A stretch of DNA of 64,000 bases from Shewanella vesiculosa (GCF_021560015.1 NZ_CP073588.1:4200501-4264500), one strand, 5' to 3'. Positions 47,281-57,125 are shown, counted from the stretch's first letter. Notes: generated by a model from the sequence alone, not told the origin. A program made the numbers and translations.

Positions 47281-48693
47281 ATGTCTGTAATCACTCTCAA
47301 CTTACCCCGTAGCCCTAGTTTTTTGCAGTCTCTTATCTGTTTTAGCGTGATTATCATCACCATTGCAGGTGGGCTTTTTGGTCTAGGGATCAGCCTGCAT
47401 ACATTGATGTTCCTGTGTCTGTTGTGGGTAGGACTCAACGCTTTTAGTCTTGGTTACGGCTATATACATATACGTGAGTTGATGACTAACGCCCTCACCA
47501 GAGCCATGCCTGCCATCTATATATTTATATTGATCGGCATGGTGATTGCCAGTTTTATGCACAGTGGAACCATCGCCACGCTGATTTATTATGGCCTTAG
47601 TTGGCTGAGTCCGAGTTTGTTTCTGGCTGTCGGTTTATTACTGTGCGCCTTGATGTCGCTAGCAACTGGAACATCTTGGGGTACCGTCGGCACCTTAGGC
47701 GTGGTTTTTATTGGCATTGGTTCTGCCATGAATATTCCCCTGCCTTTGGTTGCAGGTATGATTGTCTGCGGTGCCACCTTCGGTGATAAAATGTCGCCGA
47801 TTTCAGATACCACAAACCTCGCCGCTATGAGTGCTGGCACCGATCTTTATCGACATATTTATGCCATGCTGTTCACCACAACGCCGACCTTTATCCTCAC
47901 TTTCTTAATATTTTTAGTGATCGGATTGAACTATGGCGAGCAAAATATAGACTTGGCAGAGGTCACTTCAATTCAAACAGCACTTGCTAACAATTACAGC
48001 CTTACGCCGCTGATCACCTTATTACCCCTGATTTTACTCGCGGTACTGAGCATTAAAAAAGTGCCCGCTGAAGTGACTATGTCATGCAGTATTATACTTG
48101 CTGTGTTAATTGCGATTTTTTATCAGCAACAAAGTGCTATCTCTGTGCTAAATGCGCTGTGGGAAAATACGCCCGAATCAACCGGTATTGCCAGTTTAGA
48201 TGCTTTGCTTGGTCGCGGTGGCATTAGCAGCATGAGCTGGACCTTACTGCTGGCGTTAATGGCTATCGCGCTAGGCGGAATTTTGCACGGCGCGGGATTT
48301 CTCAGCGCACTATTGGCCGGTATTATAAAAAGAGTGCAGCGCACCGCCACCCTTATTGCGACGACGATTATGTCCGGCTTCTTAGGTAACATTGCTATGG
48401 GTGAGGCTTATATTTCGATTATTCTAAGTTGCCAACTGTTTAAGCCCAAATATGAGCAACAAAATGTAGAGGCAGCCATTCTTTCGCGCTCAGTAGAAGA
48501 AGGGGCCACTATGACCACAGGCCTTATTCCGTGGACCACGGCCGGTGCCTTTTATACTGCCACTCTAGGGGTAAACGTACTTGACTACGCACCCTATGCT
48601 TTTTTCAACTACCTTAATGCCATCATAGCAGTGGCAATGGCCGCCTTTGGCATTGGTCTTCTCAAACCGAAAACCAAACCTGCGCTGACGTAA
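47281..48693 (+). CDS. NhaC-type Na+/H+ antiporter family protein
   Basis: 470 residues with about eleven hydrophobic helices. Family landmarks are SLATGTSWGTVGTLGVVFIG, ATFGDKMSPISDTTNLAA and the C-terminal VEEGATMTTGLIPWTTAGAF. Members exchange Na+ for H+ or organic substrates (malate/lactate relatives exist), so the cargo is not certain. ATG 47281 is chosen over GTG 47275. Neither has a clear ribosome site. It stands next to the ovothiol genes but on its own transcript. Confidence 0.83.
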   Translation: MSVITLNLPRSPSFLQSLICFSVIIITIAGGLFGLGISLHTLMFLCLLWVGLNAFSLGYGYIHIRELMTNALTRAMPAIYIFILIGMVIASFMHSGTIATLIYYGLSWLSPSLFLAVGLLLCALMSLATGTSWGTVGTLGVVFIGIGSAMNIPLPLVAGMIVCGATFGDKMSPISDTTNLAAMSAGTDLYRHIYAMLFTTTPTFILTFLIFLVIGLNYGEQNIDLAEVTSIQTALANNYSLTPLITLLPLILLAVLSIKKVPAEVTMSCSIILAVLIAIFYQQQSAISVLNALWENTPESTGIASLDALLGRGGISSMSWTLLLALMAIALGGILHGAGFLSALLAGIIKRVQRTATLIATTIMSGFLGNIAMGEAYISIILSCQLFKPKYEQQNVEAAILSRSVEEGATMTTGLIPWTTAGAFYTATLGVNVLDYAPYAFFNYLNAIIAVAMAAFGIGLLKPKTKPALT

Positions 48694-49174
48694 AGGAGAT
48701 TAATCTTATATCAGTGAGTAGGGCTTTTAGGGTTAATACTGTAAATCTGGTCAATGCTTGAGTTGAATCGACCGCTGGGGTGTTTAACATGTATTGTAGA
48801 GAATATGGATTATTCCTCTTAAGCGTCACAGTGGCCTTTTTAATATAAAAGGCCTATTTTACGTTTGAAATATACAGGCTAAATAGTCAAACTCAGTTAA
48901 CGTTAAGGGTGAGTTGTCTTACCTCTCTAGTTGTTTGCCCACTGTTTTAATGATGTTCACATACCCAATAAAATGACGTTAATCCATAACCGAAGAGTTA
49001 AATATTAGCGTTCAATAAGCTTAATTAGCGTCACAATGCTAATTTTATCTCTGTCTTTCGTGCGGTTTTATGCATCCAACTTAACTCAATAAAGCCTAAA
49101 ATATCCTCTGTTAAACACAAGTTTGATTTTGCATAATATGGATATTTTATAATGTTTATTTTTAATGCTACTAG
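48694..49174. other. Gene-free stretch after the antiporter gene
   Basis: 481 bases. It contains a hairpin (listed separately) and three scattered ATTAGCGT/ATGCTAAT-like words near 48999-49044. I see no supported coding frame. Confidence 0.45.
48833..48860 (+). terminator. Possible terminator
   Basis: GGCCTTTT (48833-48840) pairs with AAAAGGCC (48847-48854) and is followed by TATTTTACG. It is about 140 bases after the nhaC-like stop. Confidence 0.5.
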
Positions 49175-49369
49175 CTAGACTTCGTCTTCAAAAATGCTTT
49201 CAATGGGTAAGTTAAACAATCTGGCTGCTTTAAAGGCTAATGGTAAACTGGGATCAAACTTACCAGTTTCGATCGCATTAATGGTTTGCCTAGAAACATT
49301 AAGCAAATCAGCTAGCTGTGCTTGGGTAAAGCCTTGCTCTGCTCGGAGCACTTTTAAGCGATTTTTCAT
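49175..49369 (-). CDS. Small XRE-family transcriptional regulator
   Basis: 64 residues, essentially only a helix-turn-helix: LRAEQGFTQAQLADLLNVSRQTINAIETGKFDPSLPLAFKAARLF, cut here at residues 8-52, then a short acidic tail IESIFEDEV. It resembles the compact single-domain regulators that accompany small membrane proteins. Its start overlaps the stop of the upstream membrane gene by four bases (ATGA), so the two are translationally coupled. It probably acts on the symmetric operator around the operon promoter near 49818-49880. Confidence 0.88.
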   Translation of the reverse strand: MKNRLKVLRAEQGFTQAQLADLLNVSRQTINAIETGKFDPSLPLAFKAARLFNLPIESIFEDEV

Positions 49370-49782
49370 TGATACTTCCTATGACCTAGAATTATGCCAA
49401 CTAAATAGCTTAGGCTCATGATAATGACCAAATGTGAAATCTCAGCATGACCGCTTATTAGGTTAGTGGTGTCCAAATTTGAGTAGCTCAAACCAACAAT
49501 TAACCCCACCCCTAGACTGAGTCCCATCGCATGTAATTGAATTTTTTGCTGTAGCTCATCTAGGCCAAGTAGTTGGCGGCGGTTGGCCATAATCATCCCA
49601 ATACCAATTATAAAGTTAATCCCAATGGCCAGAGCTGTGATGGCTTGTTGTTGCCACAGATATATTGGGCCAAAGTTTGCTATGGCCATAGTGATCACCC
49701 AAGCGAAGGTCCACTTTGCTAAGCGAGCAGTGTTTTGTTTGTTGGCGTTTTTCCAGTCTCGTGGATCTGATTGTGATGACAT
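49366..49782 (-). CDS. Four-helix membrane protein coupled to an XRE regulator
   Basis: 138 residues. A polar N-terminus (MSSQSDPRDWKNANK) precedes four hydrophobic helices: WTFAWVITMAIANFGPIYLW, ALAIGINFIIGIGMIMA, LSLGVGLIVGLSYS and LVIIMSLSYLVGIILG. Between helices 2 and 3 is a charged loop with LDELQQKIQLHAM. The two-gene layout (membrane protein then small XRE regulator) recurs in many bacteria. The membrane protein's role is unknown. It is the first gene of the operon, behind a strong promoter. Confidence 0.7.
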   Translation of the reverse strand: MSSQSDPRDWKNANKQNTARLAKWTFAWVITMAIANFGPIYLWQQQAITALAIGINFIIGIGMIMANRRQLLGLDELQQKIQLHAMGLSLGVGLIVGLSYSNLDTTNLISGHAEISHLVIIMSLSYLVGIILGHRKYQ

Positions 49783-49817
49783 GATTAATACTCCTTTGGT
49801 CGTGTTTGTTTGTCATT

Positions 49818-49880
49818 AAGTAAAGTAAGCTTGACTTAATTTAACGCAACCTCACAATAAATGTCAAGCACGCTTTACTT
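49818..49880 (-). promoter_or_regulatory. Promoter with flanking inverted operator arms for the XRE module
   Basis: On the minus strand TTGACA (49867-49862) is spaced 17 bases from TTAAAT (49844-49839), a near-consensus sigma-70 promoter. AAGTAAAGTAAGCTTGAC at 49818-49835 and GTCAAGCACGCTTTACTT at 49863-49880 are inverted copies (15 of 18 match). One covers the likely start point, the other the -35. Confidence 0.65.
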
Positions 49881-50247
49881 TTAGTCGTGGCTTAAATTGA
49901 TGATAGAAGCAAAACCCTTAACTAAGCATCACCTTGTGTCATTCGAGTGATGAATGAACTTATTTATGGTTTTTAGCGAATGAATAAATGAATAAATGAG
50001 TGATTAAATATGAATGTAAGCGCATAACTGAGGGCACTTTTAGTTGCAAGTTTAGGCGCTATCACACTTACATCATGATGATTTTTGTATAGTGCTAAGT
50101 CACTCATGAGCCTCTGTGTATTTATATTGGACTAAAGTGTCGACTATCTTGTTGATATACATAGAAGTGTCTATGAGTATAATCGCCAAATAGCCAGTAA
50201 AAATCATTTTAATCAATTCACCTAAATTGAGTAGGACAGCTATCCCC
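49881..50247. other. Upstream region of the nucleoside hydrolase gene
   Basis: 367 bases without a supported gene. A minus-strand open frame overlapping the nucleoside hydrolase start (50351-50100) is a shadow with no ribosome site. There is a run of short A/T-rich near-repeats (GAATGAATAAATGAATAAATGAG) near 49980, quoted here only in part: GAATGAATAAATG. Confidence 0.4.
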
Positions 50248-51231
50248 ATGATAACTAAAATTATATTAGACACAGATCCCGGTATTGATGATGTATTTGC
50301 GATTCTATTTGCCCAAGCGCATCCAGCAATTGAACTAAAAGCGATCACCACGGTTTATGGCAATGTGACCATTGAAAATGCGACCCATAATGCGCTTTAT
50401 CTTAAGCAAAAATATCAGTTACAGGCTGATATTGTCACAGGTGCGAGTAAACCTATCGTACGATCTCCGCTAGGACCTACAGTAGTTGTTCATGGCGAAG
50501 GTGGTTTTGGTGATGTCATGGTTCCTTCTGAGGTCGAGGGGCAAGCGGATCCTCGTCCTGCATATCAATATATTATCGATACAGTAAAAGCCGAGCCAGG
50601 TGAAATTACCTTGGTAGCTATCGGTCCGTTAACTAACCTTGCACTCGCGCTTCAGGCTGATCCCACGATTGTTGATTTAGTTAAACAAGTGGTCATCATG
50701 GGTGGGGCCTTTGGTGAGAACAATCACAGTGGCAATGTGACTCCATTTGCTGAAGCCAATATTCATGATGACCCTCATGCGGCTGATATGGTTTTAACCG
50801 CCTCTTGGCCTGTGGTAGTGATTGGTTTAGATGTCACCGAGCAAAGTTTCTTTACCTGAGAGTATCTTGATAAGTTGCGCGATGATGCTGGTGAGCTAGG
50901 TCAGTTTATTTGGGATATTAGCCGGTTCTATTTACGGTTTTACAGTGAAAAAGTTGGCCTCGAGGCTTGCCATGTACACGATCCATCAGCGATTGCCTAT
51001 GTGATTAATCCAGCGCTTTTTACTCTCAGAGAAGGGCCAATACGGGTCGTGACCGATGGAGTCGCTGAAGGAATGACTATTCAGAAATTAGATAGCCGTG
51101 TGTATCTGCATGATGAATGGATGAGTAAGCCCTCACAAAAGGTTGGTGTTGCAGTAAAAAATCTCGAGTTGTTGGAGTTATACCGCAGCAGTATCATCGA
51201 ATATGCCGCACGCTTGAAACCATCCAGTTAG
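50248..51231 (+). CDS. Inosine/uridine-preferring nucleoside hydrolase, interrupted by an in-frame TGA
   Basis: Reads in one frame for about 327 codons apart from TGA at 50857-50859, between SFFT and EYLDKLRDD. Family signatures before the stop are LDTDPGIDDVFAI (calcium-binding Asp cluster), GNVTIENATHNAL, AIGPLTNLALALQ and GNVTPFAEANIHDDPHAA. After it come the C-terminal CHVHDPSAIAYV His/Asp pair. It hydrolyses ribonucleosides to base and ribose. No run-length change fixes this stop, so it is a substitution: either a true nonsense mutation or an error. If real, the active-site His/Asp after the stop would be lost. Confidence 0.8.
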
Positions 51232-51461
51232 TCAATTAACGTAAAAGTGCAGTTATATTTACTCAGATAACGGTGCTGTTATTGGCTGTTTTGTGCCGGC
51301 TGAGCCACTGCGATGTAAAAATTGCATAGCATGCAGACTCGTTATATTGGGTGTAACCCTCGCGACTTTTAGTTAGACGTTAGCTTATGCTGCAATGAGG
51401 GAGGCTAAGCGTTATGTGCTGGCCTCCATAGCGCTGAAGACTAACCGCCCAAATGCTAATA

Positions 51462-52294
51462 CTAGCGCTGTAAATGAATTTCCTTCACAGGACAAGGGAT
51501 AGTAATGTTGCTGCCGTTAGCGCCTTCATAATGGCTAAGTTAGTGTGATATTTTTCTTCATAGTAACGTTGTGTTGGCACCCAATAGCGTACGCCAATCT
51601 CAATACCGATAGCATTAAAGCCATTAATGCCGACCAAGGGTTTCTTTTCTTGATAAATCGCAGGTGAGGCGGCTAGTACAGCGTTTATTAATTGGATAAT
51701 GTGATCGGCATCGGCTTGATAATCAATATTGAATTTATTCTCAACCAGCTTATAAGCGAATGAGTTATGTAAAATCTCGCCAATAATATGTTTGTTGGGG
51801 ATGCTGATCTGCTCACCTTCTTCATTCGTTAAAATGGTTTGGCCTAATTTTATTGTCTCAACAACACCACTAACATCCTTAATTTCAATGGTGTTGCCCA
51901 CCACAAAAGGGCGGGTAACAATAATCGTAACGCCAGCAGCATAATTAGCTAGCATGCCCTGTAATGCCAAGCCTGCACCTAGAGATGCGGCACCAATTGC
52001 AGCCACCATAGGTGTTACGCTAATTCCCAGTTTGCCTAAACAAATTACCGCGACCATTACGATAATGATTATTCTGACTAAGTTTGAGGCAAAATTACTG
52101 AGGGTGATATCAATGTTATGTTTTTGCAGTTGAGCGGCGACTATGCTGGCAGCTTTACTGGCAAGCCAAAGCCCCAATAAGAAAATAATAATTGCGCCTG
52201 CGATTTGAAAACTATATTCAATGACAAACTCAGTGATGAGGCTATAAACATTTTGCAGTTGTTGGAGCTCTTGATCTAAACTGGGTTCGTTCAT
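51462..52294 (-). CDS. mscS: Small-conductance mechanosensitive channel (MscS), frameshifted near the C-terminus
   Basis: About 278 residues when a missing base near 51523 (CC for CCC on the plus strand) is restored. The tail then reads NGSNITIPCPVKEIHLQR instead of stopping as TAATLLSLVL. It has three N-terminal helices, the MscS pore helix AAIGAASLGAGLALQGMLANYAAG, then RPFVVGNTIEI and ISIPNKHIIGEILHN of the beta domain. This is close to E. coli MscS in size and layout, so it is probably an osmotic safety valve. Confidence 0.82.
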
Positions 52295-52648
52295 TTAATG
52301 TTCCTTATTGAAGATCATTGAGTTGATATCAACCTAGATAATAACAACTTTTCATACTCAGGGCTAAATCTGAGGCGAGTGTAAAAGCCATCATAGTGAA
52401 ATATTTTACTGGCTTCATGCGCATTATCCTCACGAATGACTATACTTTTAGGCACAAAAGCGAATCAATTATGCGGATAAGTGGGTTGGCAATTTAGACA
52501 TTTTGATTAAATTGCTTTAAAGAATAAAAAACTACACTTCCTGCATAAAAATTCGTTGCGTAATGATTAGAAATATCGTTTACTGCGCATGTTTTTACAC
52601 AATAGCATTGACACTTTTTTCGCCCAACTAACAGGAGGCACTGGCCTA
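52295..52648. other. Divergent intergenic region mscS / decarboxylase
   Basis: 354 bases, no supported gene. It contains a perfect 12-base palindrome GTTGATATCAAC at 52321-52332, close to the mscS start. AGGAGG near 52632 belongs to the decarboxylase gene. Confidence 0.45.
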
Positions 52649-53822
52649 ATGAGCCAATTTCAATCGATTGATGTTGCAGATTATTATGACAAGGACACGT
52701 TTGACCGCATTAAGGCATTTGCTGAAGATAAGCCAACGCCATTTGTCGTTATTGACACCCAAATCGTTGCGAAACAATACGATGATATGGTTACCAATTT
52801 TCCTTTCGCAAATATTTATTATGCGGTTAAGGCAAATCCGGCCAAAGAGATTTTAACTTTATTGCGAGATAAAGGTTCAAACTTTGATATTGCATCCATT
52901 TATGAACTTGAAATGGTGACGTCGATAGGCGTTTCTACTGATCGTGTTAGCTACGGCAACACTATTAAGAAACGTGTAGATGTTCGCTCTTTCTATAAGC
53001 AAGGCGTTCGTATGTTCGCTTCAGATTCTGAAGCTGATTTACGTATGATTGCTGAAGAAGCCCCAGGTTCAAAAGTATATGTACGTATTTTAACTGAAGG
53101 TACCCACACCGCTGACTGGCCTTTATCGCGTAAGTTTGGTTGCCAAAATGAAATGGCTTATGACTTATTAGTGTTAGCAAAAGAGTTAGGCTTACAACCC
53201 CATGGTATTTCGTTCCATGTAGGCTCACAACAACGTGATATCGGTGCGTGGGATTCTGCTATCGGCAAAGTAAAAAGTATTTATGACCGTTTAAAAGAAG
53301 AACATGGCATCGTACTTAAAATGATTAACTTAGGTGGTGGTTTTCCTGCTAACTACATGGATAAAACTAATGAGTTAGGCATTTATGCACAGCAGATAAA
53401 GCATTTCCTAGAAGATTTTGGTGATGAATTGCCTGAAATCATTTTAGAACCGGGTCGTTCATTACTTTCAAATGCCGGCGTATTGGTGTCTGAAGTGGTC
53501 TTGATTTCTCGTAAGTCGCACACCGCTTTAGAGCGTTGGGTATTTACTGATGTGGGTAAATTCTCTGGTTTAATTGAAACCATGGACGAAGCCATTAAAT
53601 TCCCTATCTACACTGACCGCAGAGGGGGAGTTAGATAAGTGTGTGATTGCCGGACCAACCTGTGATAGCGCTGATATTATGTACGAGCATTACAGTTATG
53701 GTTTACCGGTTGATCTTGCTATTGGTGACCGCATGTATTGGTTAACTGCAGGTGCTTACACCACCACATACTCGGCAGTCTGTTTTAACGGTTTTCCGCC
53801 ACTTAAAGATTATTACCTTTAA
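52649..53822 (+). CDS. Type III PLP-dependent ornithine/lysine decarboxylase, frameshifted
   Basis: About 390 residues once the run of five G at 53624-53628 is shortened to four, joining IYTDRRG to ELDKCVIAGPTCDSADI. The alanine-racemase-like fold holds the PLP Lys61 in YYAVKANP, then HVGSQ, NLGGGFP, EPGRS and the catalytic Cys in GPTCDSAD, which lies after the shift. The enzyme makes putrescine or cadaverine. The sequence does not settle substrate choice. ATG 52649 is chosen because AGGAGG lies 11 bases before it. It ends at a terminator. Confidence 0.88.
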
Positions 53823-53856
53823 CTGATTGGTTTTAGATATCATTCTTTGTAAGACA

Positions 53857-53885
53857 AAAGGACGCTAGTGCGTCCTTTATTTTTA
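53857..53885 (+). terminator. Rho-independent terminator of the decarboxylase gene
   Basis: AAAGGACGC pairs with GCGTCCTTT around TAGT and is followed by ATTTTTATC. Confidence 0.85.
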
Positions 53886-53905
53886 TCTGTGACCTGAACT
53901 TAGGT

Positions 53906-54121
53906 TTATTCCTGATGGCTTTTTAACATCTCAAATATTTGTTCTTTAAGATGTAATCGCTTAGTTTTCATTAGTTTGAGCTCTGGTGTAGCATCGCTGC
54001 TACTGTGTTTTTCTAATTCGGTAATTTCTGCATCAAGCTGATTATGTTCATTAAATTTTTTTAAAAAATGATTATCAGTTGTTTTAAGTGTTGTAATTAA
54101 ATCTCGGTACTCTGGAAACAT
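53906..54121 (-). CDS. YdcH family protein (DUF465)
   Basis: 71 residues forming two helices of a likely coiled-coil hairpin: FPEYRDLITTLKTTDNHFLKKFNEHNQLD, cut here at its first part, then LKLMKTKRLHLKEQIFEML. This is the YdcH/DUF465 pattern of small cytoplasmic proteins of unknown function. Ribosome site AAGGAG lies before ATG 54121 on the minus strand. It converges on the decarboxylase gene. Confidence 0.8.
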   Translation of the reverse strand: MFPEYRDLITTLKTTDNHFLKKFNEHNQLDAEITELEKHSSSDATPELKLMKTKRLHLKEQIFEMLKSHQE

Positions 54122-54578
54122 ACGTGACTCCTTATAAGTTAAGTTGACAATGCCGATCTCATATCGAACAAATTAATGGCATTATGGTAATTGACATTGA
54201 TTGTATAAAATCATGAGTCCCTGCAGCAGTATCAACAGCTCTTCCAAAGATGGCATATATTAAAGCGACTATTGTATGTGCGTGACACTCTGTGATGGTG
54301 GTTAGCTTCAGCCTAGAATCATTGCTGTTAGGTTAACTTGATGTAAATCACGTTAATGCTTTTTGGGTTAGATAAATAGATTGTTGTTTATGCCTGTCCT
54401 CCATTATGCTGAAGTCCATGTATTTGGTGGGTTATGGTCATTTATTAGTAATAATTTAACGAATCAATATTATCTATTATGAATTTATATGTGATCAAGT
54501 TAACCTTATCGTTCGAAAGACTAGGTTAAAGTCTGTGATATAAGAATTTAATATTCAAAAATGAAAGGGGTTTTCATA
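54122..54578. other. Divergent intergenic region ydcH / uridine phosphorylase
   Basis: 457 bases without a supported gene. It holds a CRP-like site (listed separately) and otherwise A/T-rich sequence. Confidence 0.45.
54490..54505 (+). promoter_or_regulatory. CRP-like site upstream of uridine phosphorylase
   Basis: TGTGATCAAGTTAACC has a perfect left half (TGTGA), the correct six-base spacer and three of five bases of the right half (TCACA). E. coli udp is CRP-controlled, which makes the weak match worth noting. Confidence 0.35.
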
Positions 54579-55337
54579 ATGTCCGATGTATTTCACTTAG
54601 GATTAACTAAAAAAATGTTAGATGGCGCAACCTTAGCAATCGTTCCTGGTGATCCAGAACGTGTTAAGCGAATTGCCGAGCTAATGGACAATGCAACATT
54701 CTTAGCAAGTCACCGTGAATATACTAGCTATTTAGCTTATATCGATGGCAAAGCTGTGGTTGTTTGTTCAACAGGTATCGGCGGACCATCAACGTCTATT
54801 GCAGTTGAAGAATTAGCACAACTAGGTGTAAGAACATTCTTGCGCGTAGGTACCACTGGCGCCATTCAACCAAACGTCAATGTAGGTGATGTTATTGTCA
54901 CTCAAGCTTCTGTACGTTTAGATGGTGCGAGCTTACATTTTGCACCGCTTGAGTTCCCAGCTGCAGCAAACTTTGAATGTACTACAGCTATGGTAGCAGC
55001 ATGTCGTGATGCAGGTGTAGAACCACATGTTGGTATCACTGCTTCTTCTGACACCTTCTATCCAGGTCAAGAGCGTTACGATACTGTGTCTGGTCGCATT
55101 ACTCAGCGTTTTGTTGGTTCTATGAAAGAATGGCAATCAATGGGCGTGCTGAACTATGAAATGGAATCAGCGACACTATTTACTATGTGTGCGACTCAAG
55201 GTTGGCGTGCAGCATGTGTTGCGGGTGTTATTGTTAACCGTACACAGCAAGAAATTCCTGATGAAGCAACAATGAAGAAAACTGAAGTGAGTGCCGTTTC
55301 TATTGTTGTCGCAGCAGCGAAAAAATTGCTAGCGTAA
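54579..55337 (+). CDS. udp: Uridine phosphorylase
   Basis: 252 residues starting [10 protein letters not shown] at ATG 54579 (AAAGGGG nine bases before; the earlier ATG 54561 overlaps that site). It matches E. coli Udp closely: [15 protein letters not shown] (phosphate Gly/Arg), [26 protein letters not shown] and [11 protein letters not shown] (ribose-binding Glu-Met-Glu). It splits uridine to uracil and ribose-1-phosphate. The nearby Tsx-like porin and nucleoside hydrolase suggest a nucleoside-scavenging neighbourhood, although each has its own transcript. Confidence 0.95.
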   Translation: MSDVFHLGLTKKMLDGATLAIVPGDPERVKRIAELMDNATFLASHREYTSYLAYIDGKAVVVCSTGIGGPSTSIAVEELAQLGVRTFLRVGTTGAIQPNVNVGDVIVTQASVRLDGASLHFAPLEFPAAANFECTTAMVAACRDAGVEPHVGITASSDTFYPGQERYDTVSGRITQRFVGSMKEWQSMGVLNYEMESATLFTMCATQGWRAACVAGVIVNRTQQEIPDEATMKKTEVSAVSIVVAAAKKLLA

Positions 55338-55377
55338 GTTAACGCTTTTAATCAGCGATTACGTAAAAATACGTATT

Positions 55378-55404
55378 AAAAAAGGTGCCCTAGGCACCTT
55401 TTTT
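55378..55404. terminator. Bidirectional terminator between udp and the Tsx-like gene
   Basis: AAAAAAGGTGCC and GGCACCTTTTTT form a perfect 12-bp stem with a CTA loop, with T runs in both directions. Confidence 0.9.
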
Positions 55405-55435
55405 GTTAGCTGATTATTATCAATTGCTACGCGGA

Positions 55436-56188
55436 TTAGAAATGATATTGTGCAATGATTGAATAGGTATTTTGATCAATACCAGCAACACCATATTTAC
55501 TCTGCCAGTAATCATATTCAAAACCGACTAGCAGCTGGTTTTGTTTGTGATCACCAAATAAACTTTTGCCTAAGTCATATTTGATTTGCGGATTAATGTG
55601 TAGGTTTTCGTCATAGCCGTTATTGTCGGCAGAAAATACCCAATCAATAAAACCATCAACAATGATATTGGCATTACCGATAGGCATGTCGATTCTAAAT
55701 ACCGGGGTGAATTGCCAACCATCACTGATATTGCCATTGCTTATGGCATCACGACGGTAGGTGTTTAGCTGTAAGTAGCTAAAAAATGGTACGTCAATGT
55801 CTAGACCAATACCATAAAGCATGCTGTTAACTGGGCCTTCACCTTCTTCGAAAGTCAGTGCTAAAGAGACATCTTTTATCGCACCAAAGCCAACTGGCTG
55901 ACCTAATATTTTGCTCGCACTAAAACGCGGTGAAATTTCGCCATAAGTGGTGCTATCAACACCGTTATTATTGCCATTAAAATTAATAAAATCTTGGAAG
56001 ACAAACCAATCACCATATTTCCAGCCGCCAGCGGTTTCCAGTGTAATAGTGGTTTGCCTTTCTGATGGTGCTAAGTCATAGTTTTCGCCATGCAAGACAG
56101 TTGCGCTAACATCCCACCATTGCACTAAATCATCAGCAAAAACATTTTGAGAAAGTATAAGTGTTGCTAATAGGCAGATTTTTTTCAT
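55436..56188 (-). CDS. Tsx/OmpK-like nucleoside-specific outer-membrane channel
   Basis: 250 residues with a signal peptide (QNVFADD). It has the 12-strand barrel look of the Tsx/OmpK family: DLVQWWDVSATVLHG at the mature start, DWFVFQDFINFNGNN, EISPRFSASKI, and a terminal aromatic strand TYSIIAQYHF. The family passes nucleosides (Tsx) or serves as phage receptor (OmpK). The convergent neighbour udp supports nucleoside uptake. A symmetric 18-base palindrome lies 131 bases upstream. Confidence 0.82.
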   Translation of the reverse strand: MKKICLLATLILSQNVFADDLVQWWDVSATVLHGENYDLAPSERQTTITLETAGGWKYGDWFVFQDFINFNGNNNGVDSTTYGEISPRFSASKILGQPVGFGAIKDVSLALTFEEGEGPVNSMLYGIGLDIDVPFFSYLQLNTYRRDAISNGNISDGWQFTPVFRIDMPIGNANIIVDGFIDWVFSADNNGYDENLHINPQIKYDLGKSLFGDHKQNQLLVGFEYDYWQSKYGVAGIDQNTYSIIAQYHF

Positions 56189-56663
56189 TTTTCTTCCGGT
56201 TAGTTAAGTGGCCAAGTACGCCACAATGGAGCATTTTAGAGTTAATTGTAGCTCGCTTGAGTGTAAATTTGTGAGCTATTATTTCTGTTGGTGCACAATG
56301 GGGCGCAATATATTCAATATTGTGATAAATCACAATTAAAACTGAGCCAAATATACAGATTTCATTGTTTTCGTGGTTAATATAATAATGTAATGCTTAA
56401 TAACACTGCCAATATGATGTGACACACAGCGGTGATATGTTTGCACTGTTATGGTGAAGGGGACGTGTTATTTTTATACTGGTCACTGAGGCTTAATTCA
56501 CTAGCTATATAAGTTAATGTTTTTCGTTTATCTGCAGACAATGTTGAGTTGATGAGGTGCGTATCATATTTAATAAAACAAGTTAATTTGACATAATATG
56601 TCGCAATGGTTCATAAAGCTGTTATAGTAAATTTAAGGTCATTCTCATTGTATGGAGGATAAT
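56189..56663. other. Divergent intergenic region tsx-like / nfeD
   Basis: 475 bases with no supported gene. It contains the 18-base palindrome listed separately. Confidence 0.45.
56319..56336. promoter_or_regulatory. 18-base palindrome upstream of the Tsx-like gene
   Basis: ATTGTGATAAATCACAAT is symmetric at all positions except the two central bases. It contains TGTGA and TCACA, but with a 4-base instead of 6-base spacer, so it is not a standard CRP site. It may be an operator for a local repressor. Confidence 0.55.
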
Positions 56664-57125
56664 ATGGAATTTTCAAATCCCATTGCAGTCTGGCTAGTAC
56701 TTGGGCTGTTATTAATGCTCTCGGAAATTGTCATTCCTGGGGGCATTGTTATTTTATTGGGGGCGGCTTGTGTTATCGTCGCATCAGCACTGGCTATTGG
56801 CATTGTCGAAGGCTTGGTGCAAAGTCTGACACTATGGTTTATGGCCTCTATGGTGCTGTTATTGAGTTTTCGTCATGTGACCCAGCGTTTGGTCGGAGGG
56901 GATTCTCATGTGGATAATACCGACGAAGAAGTGGACCTCTATAATCAGGTCGCTATCGTAAAGCAAGCCATAGGCCCAGGTCAAAAGACCGGTAGAATTA
57001 GCTGCTTAGGCTCTAATTGGACTGCATTAGGTGATGGTACTCTGATAAAAAAGGGCACCAAAGTTAGGATTATTTGTCGAGATAATATTGCTTTTGTTGT
57101 TGAGCCTATAATTGATTCAGTATAG
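56664..57125 (+). CDS. NfeD-like membrane protein (short form)
   Basis: 153 residues starting MEFSNP at ATG 56664 (GGAGG six bases upstream). Two to three hydrophobic helices fill residues 5-75 (LVLGLLLMLSEIVIPGG, the NfeD start; then LTLWFMASMVLLLSF). A soluble OB-fold domain follows, with GRISCLGSNWTALGDG and GTKVRIICRDNIAFVVEPI. Short NfeD proteins pair with SPFH proteins in membrane microdomains. Here two SPFH genes follow directly, supporting one functional unit. Confidence 0.88.
   Translation: MEFSNPIAVWLVLGLLLMLSEIVIPGGIVILLGAACVIVASALAIGIVEGLVQSLTLWFMASMVLLLSFRHVTQRLVGGDSHVDNTDEEVDLYNQVAIVKQAIGPGQKTGRISCLGSNWTALGDGTLIKKGTKVRIICRDNIAFVVEPIIDSV

Noticed and set aside
50857..50859. Selenocysteine at the TGA in the nucleoside hydrolase
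   Set aside because: The position is a non-catalytic loop, nucleoside hydrolases are not selenoproteins, and I see no SECIS-like hairpin directly after it.
52321..52332. GTTGATATCAAC as an FNR operator of mscS
   Set aside because: It is a perfect palindrome but lacks the four-base spacer between TTGAT and ATCAA, so it is noted only as a palindrome.
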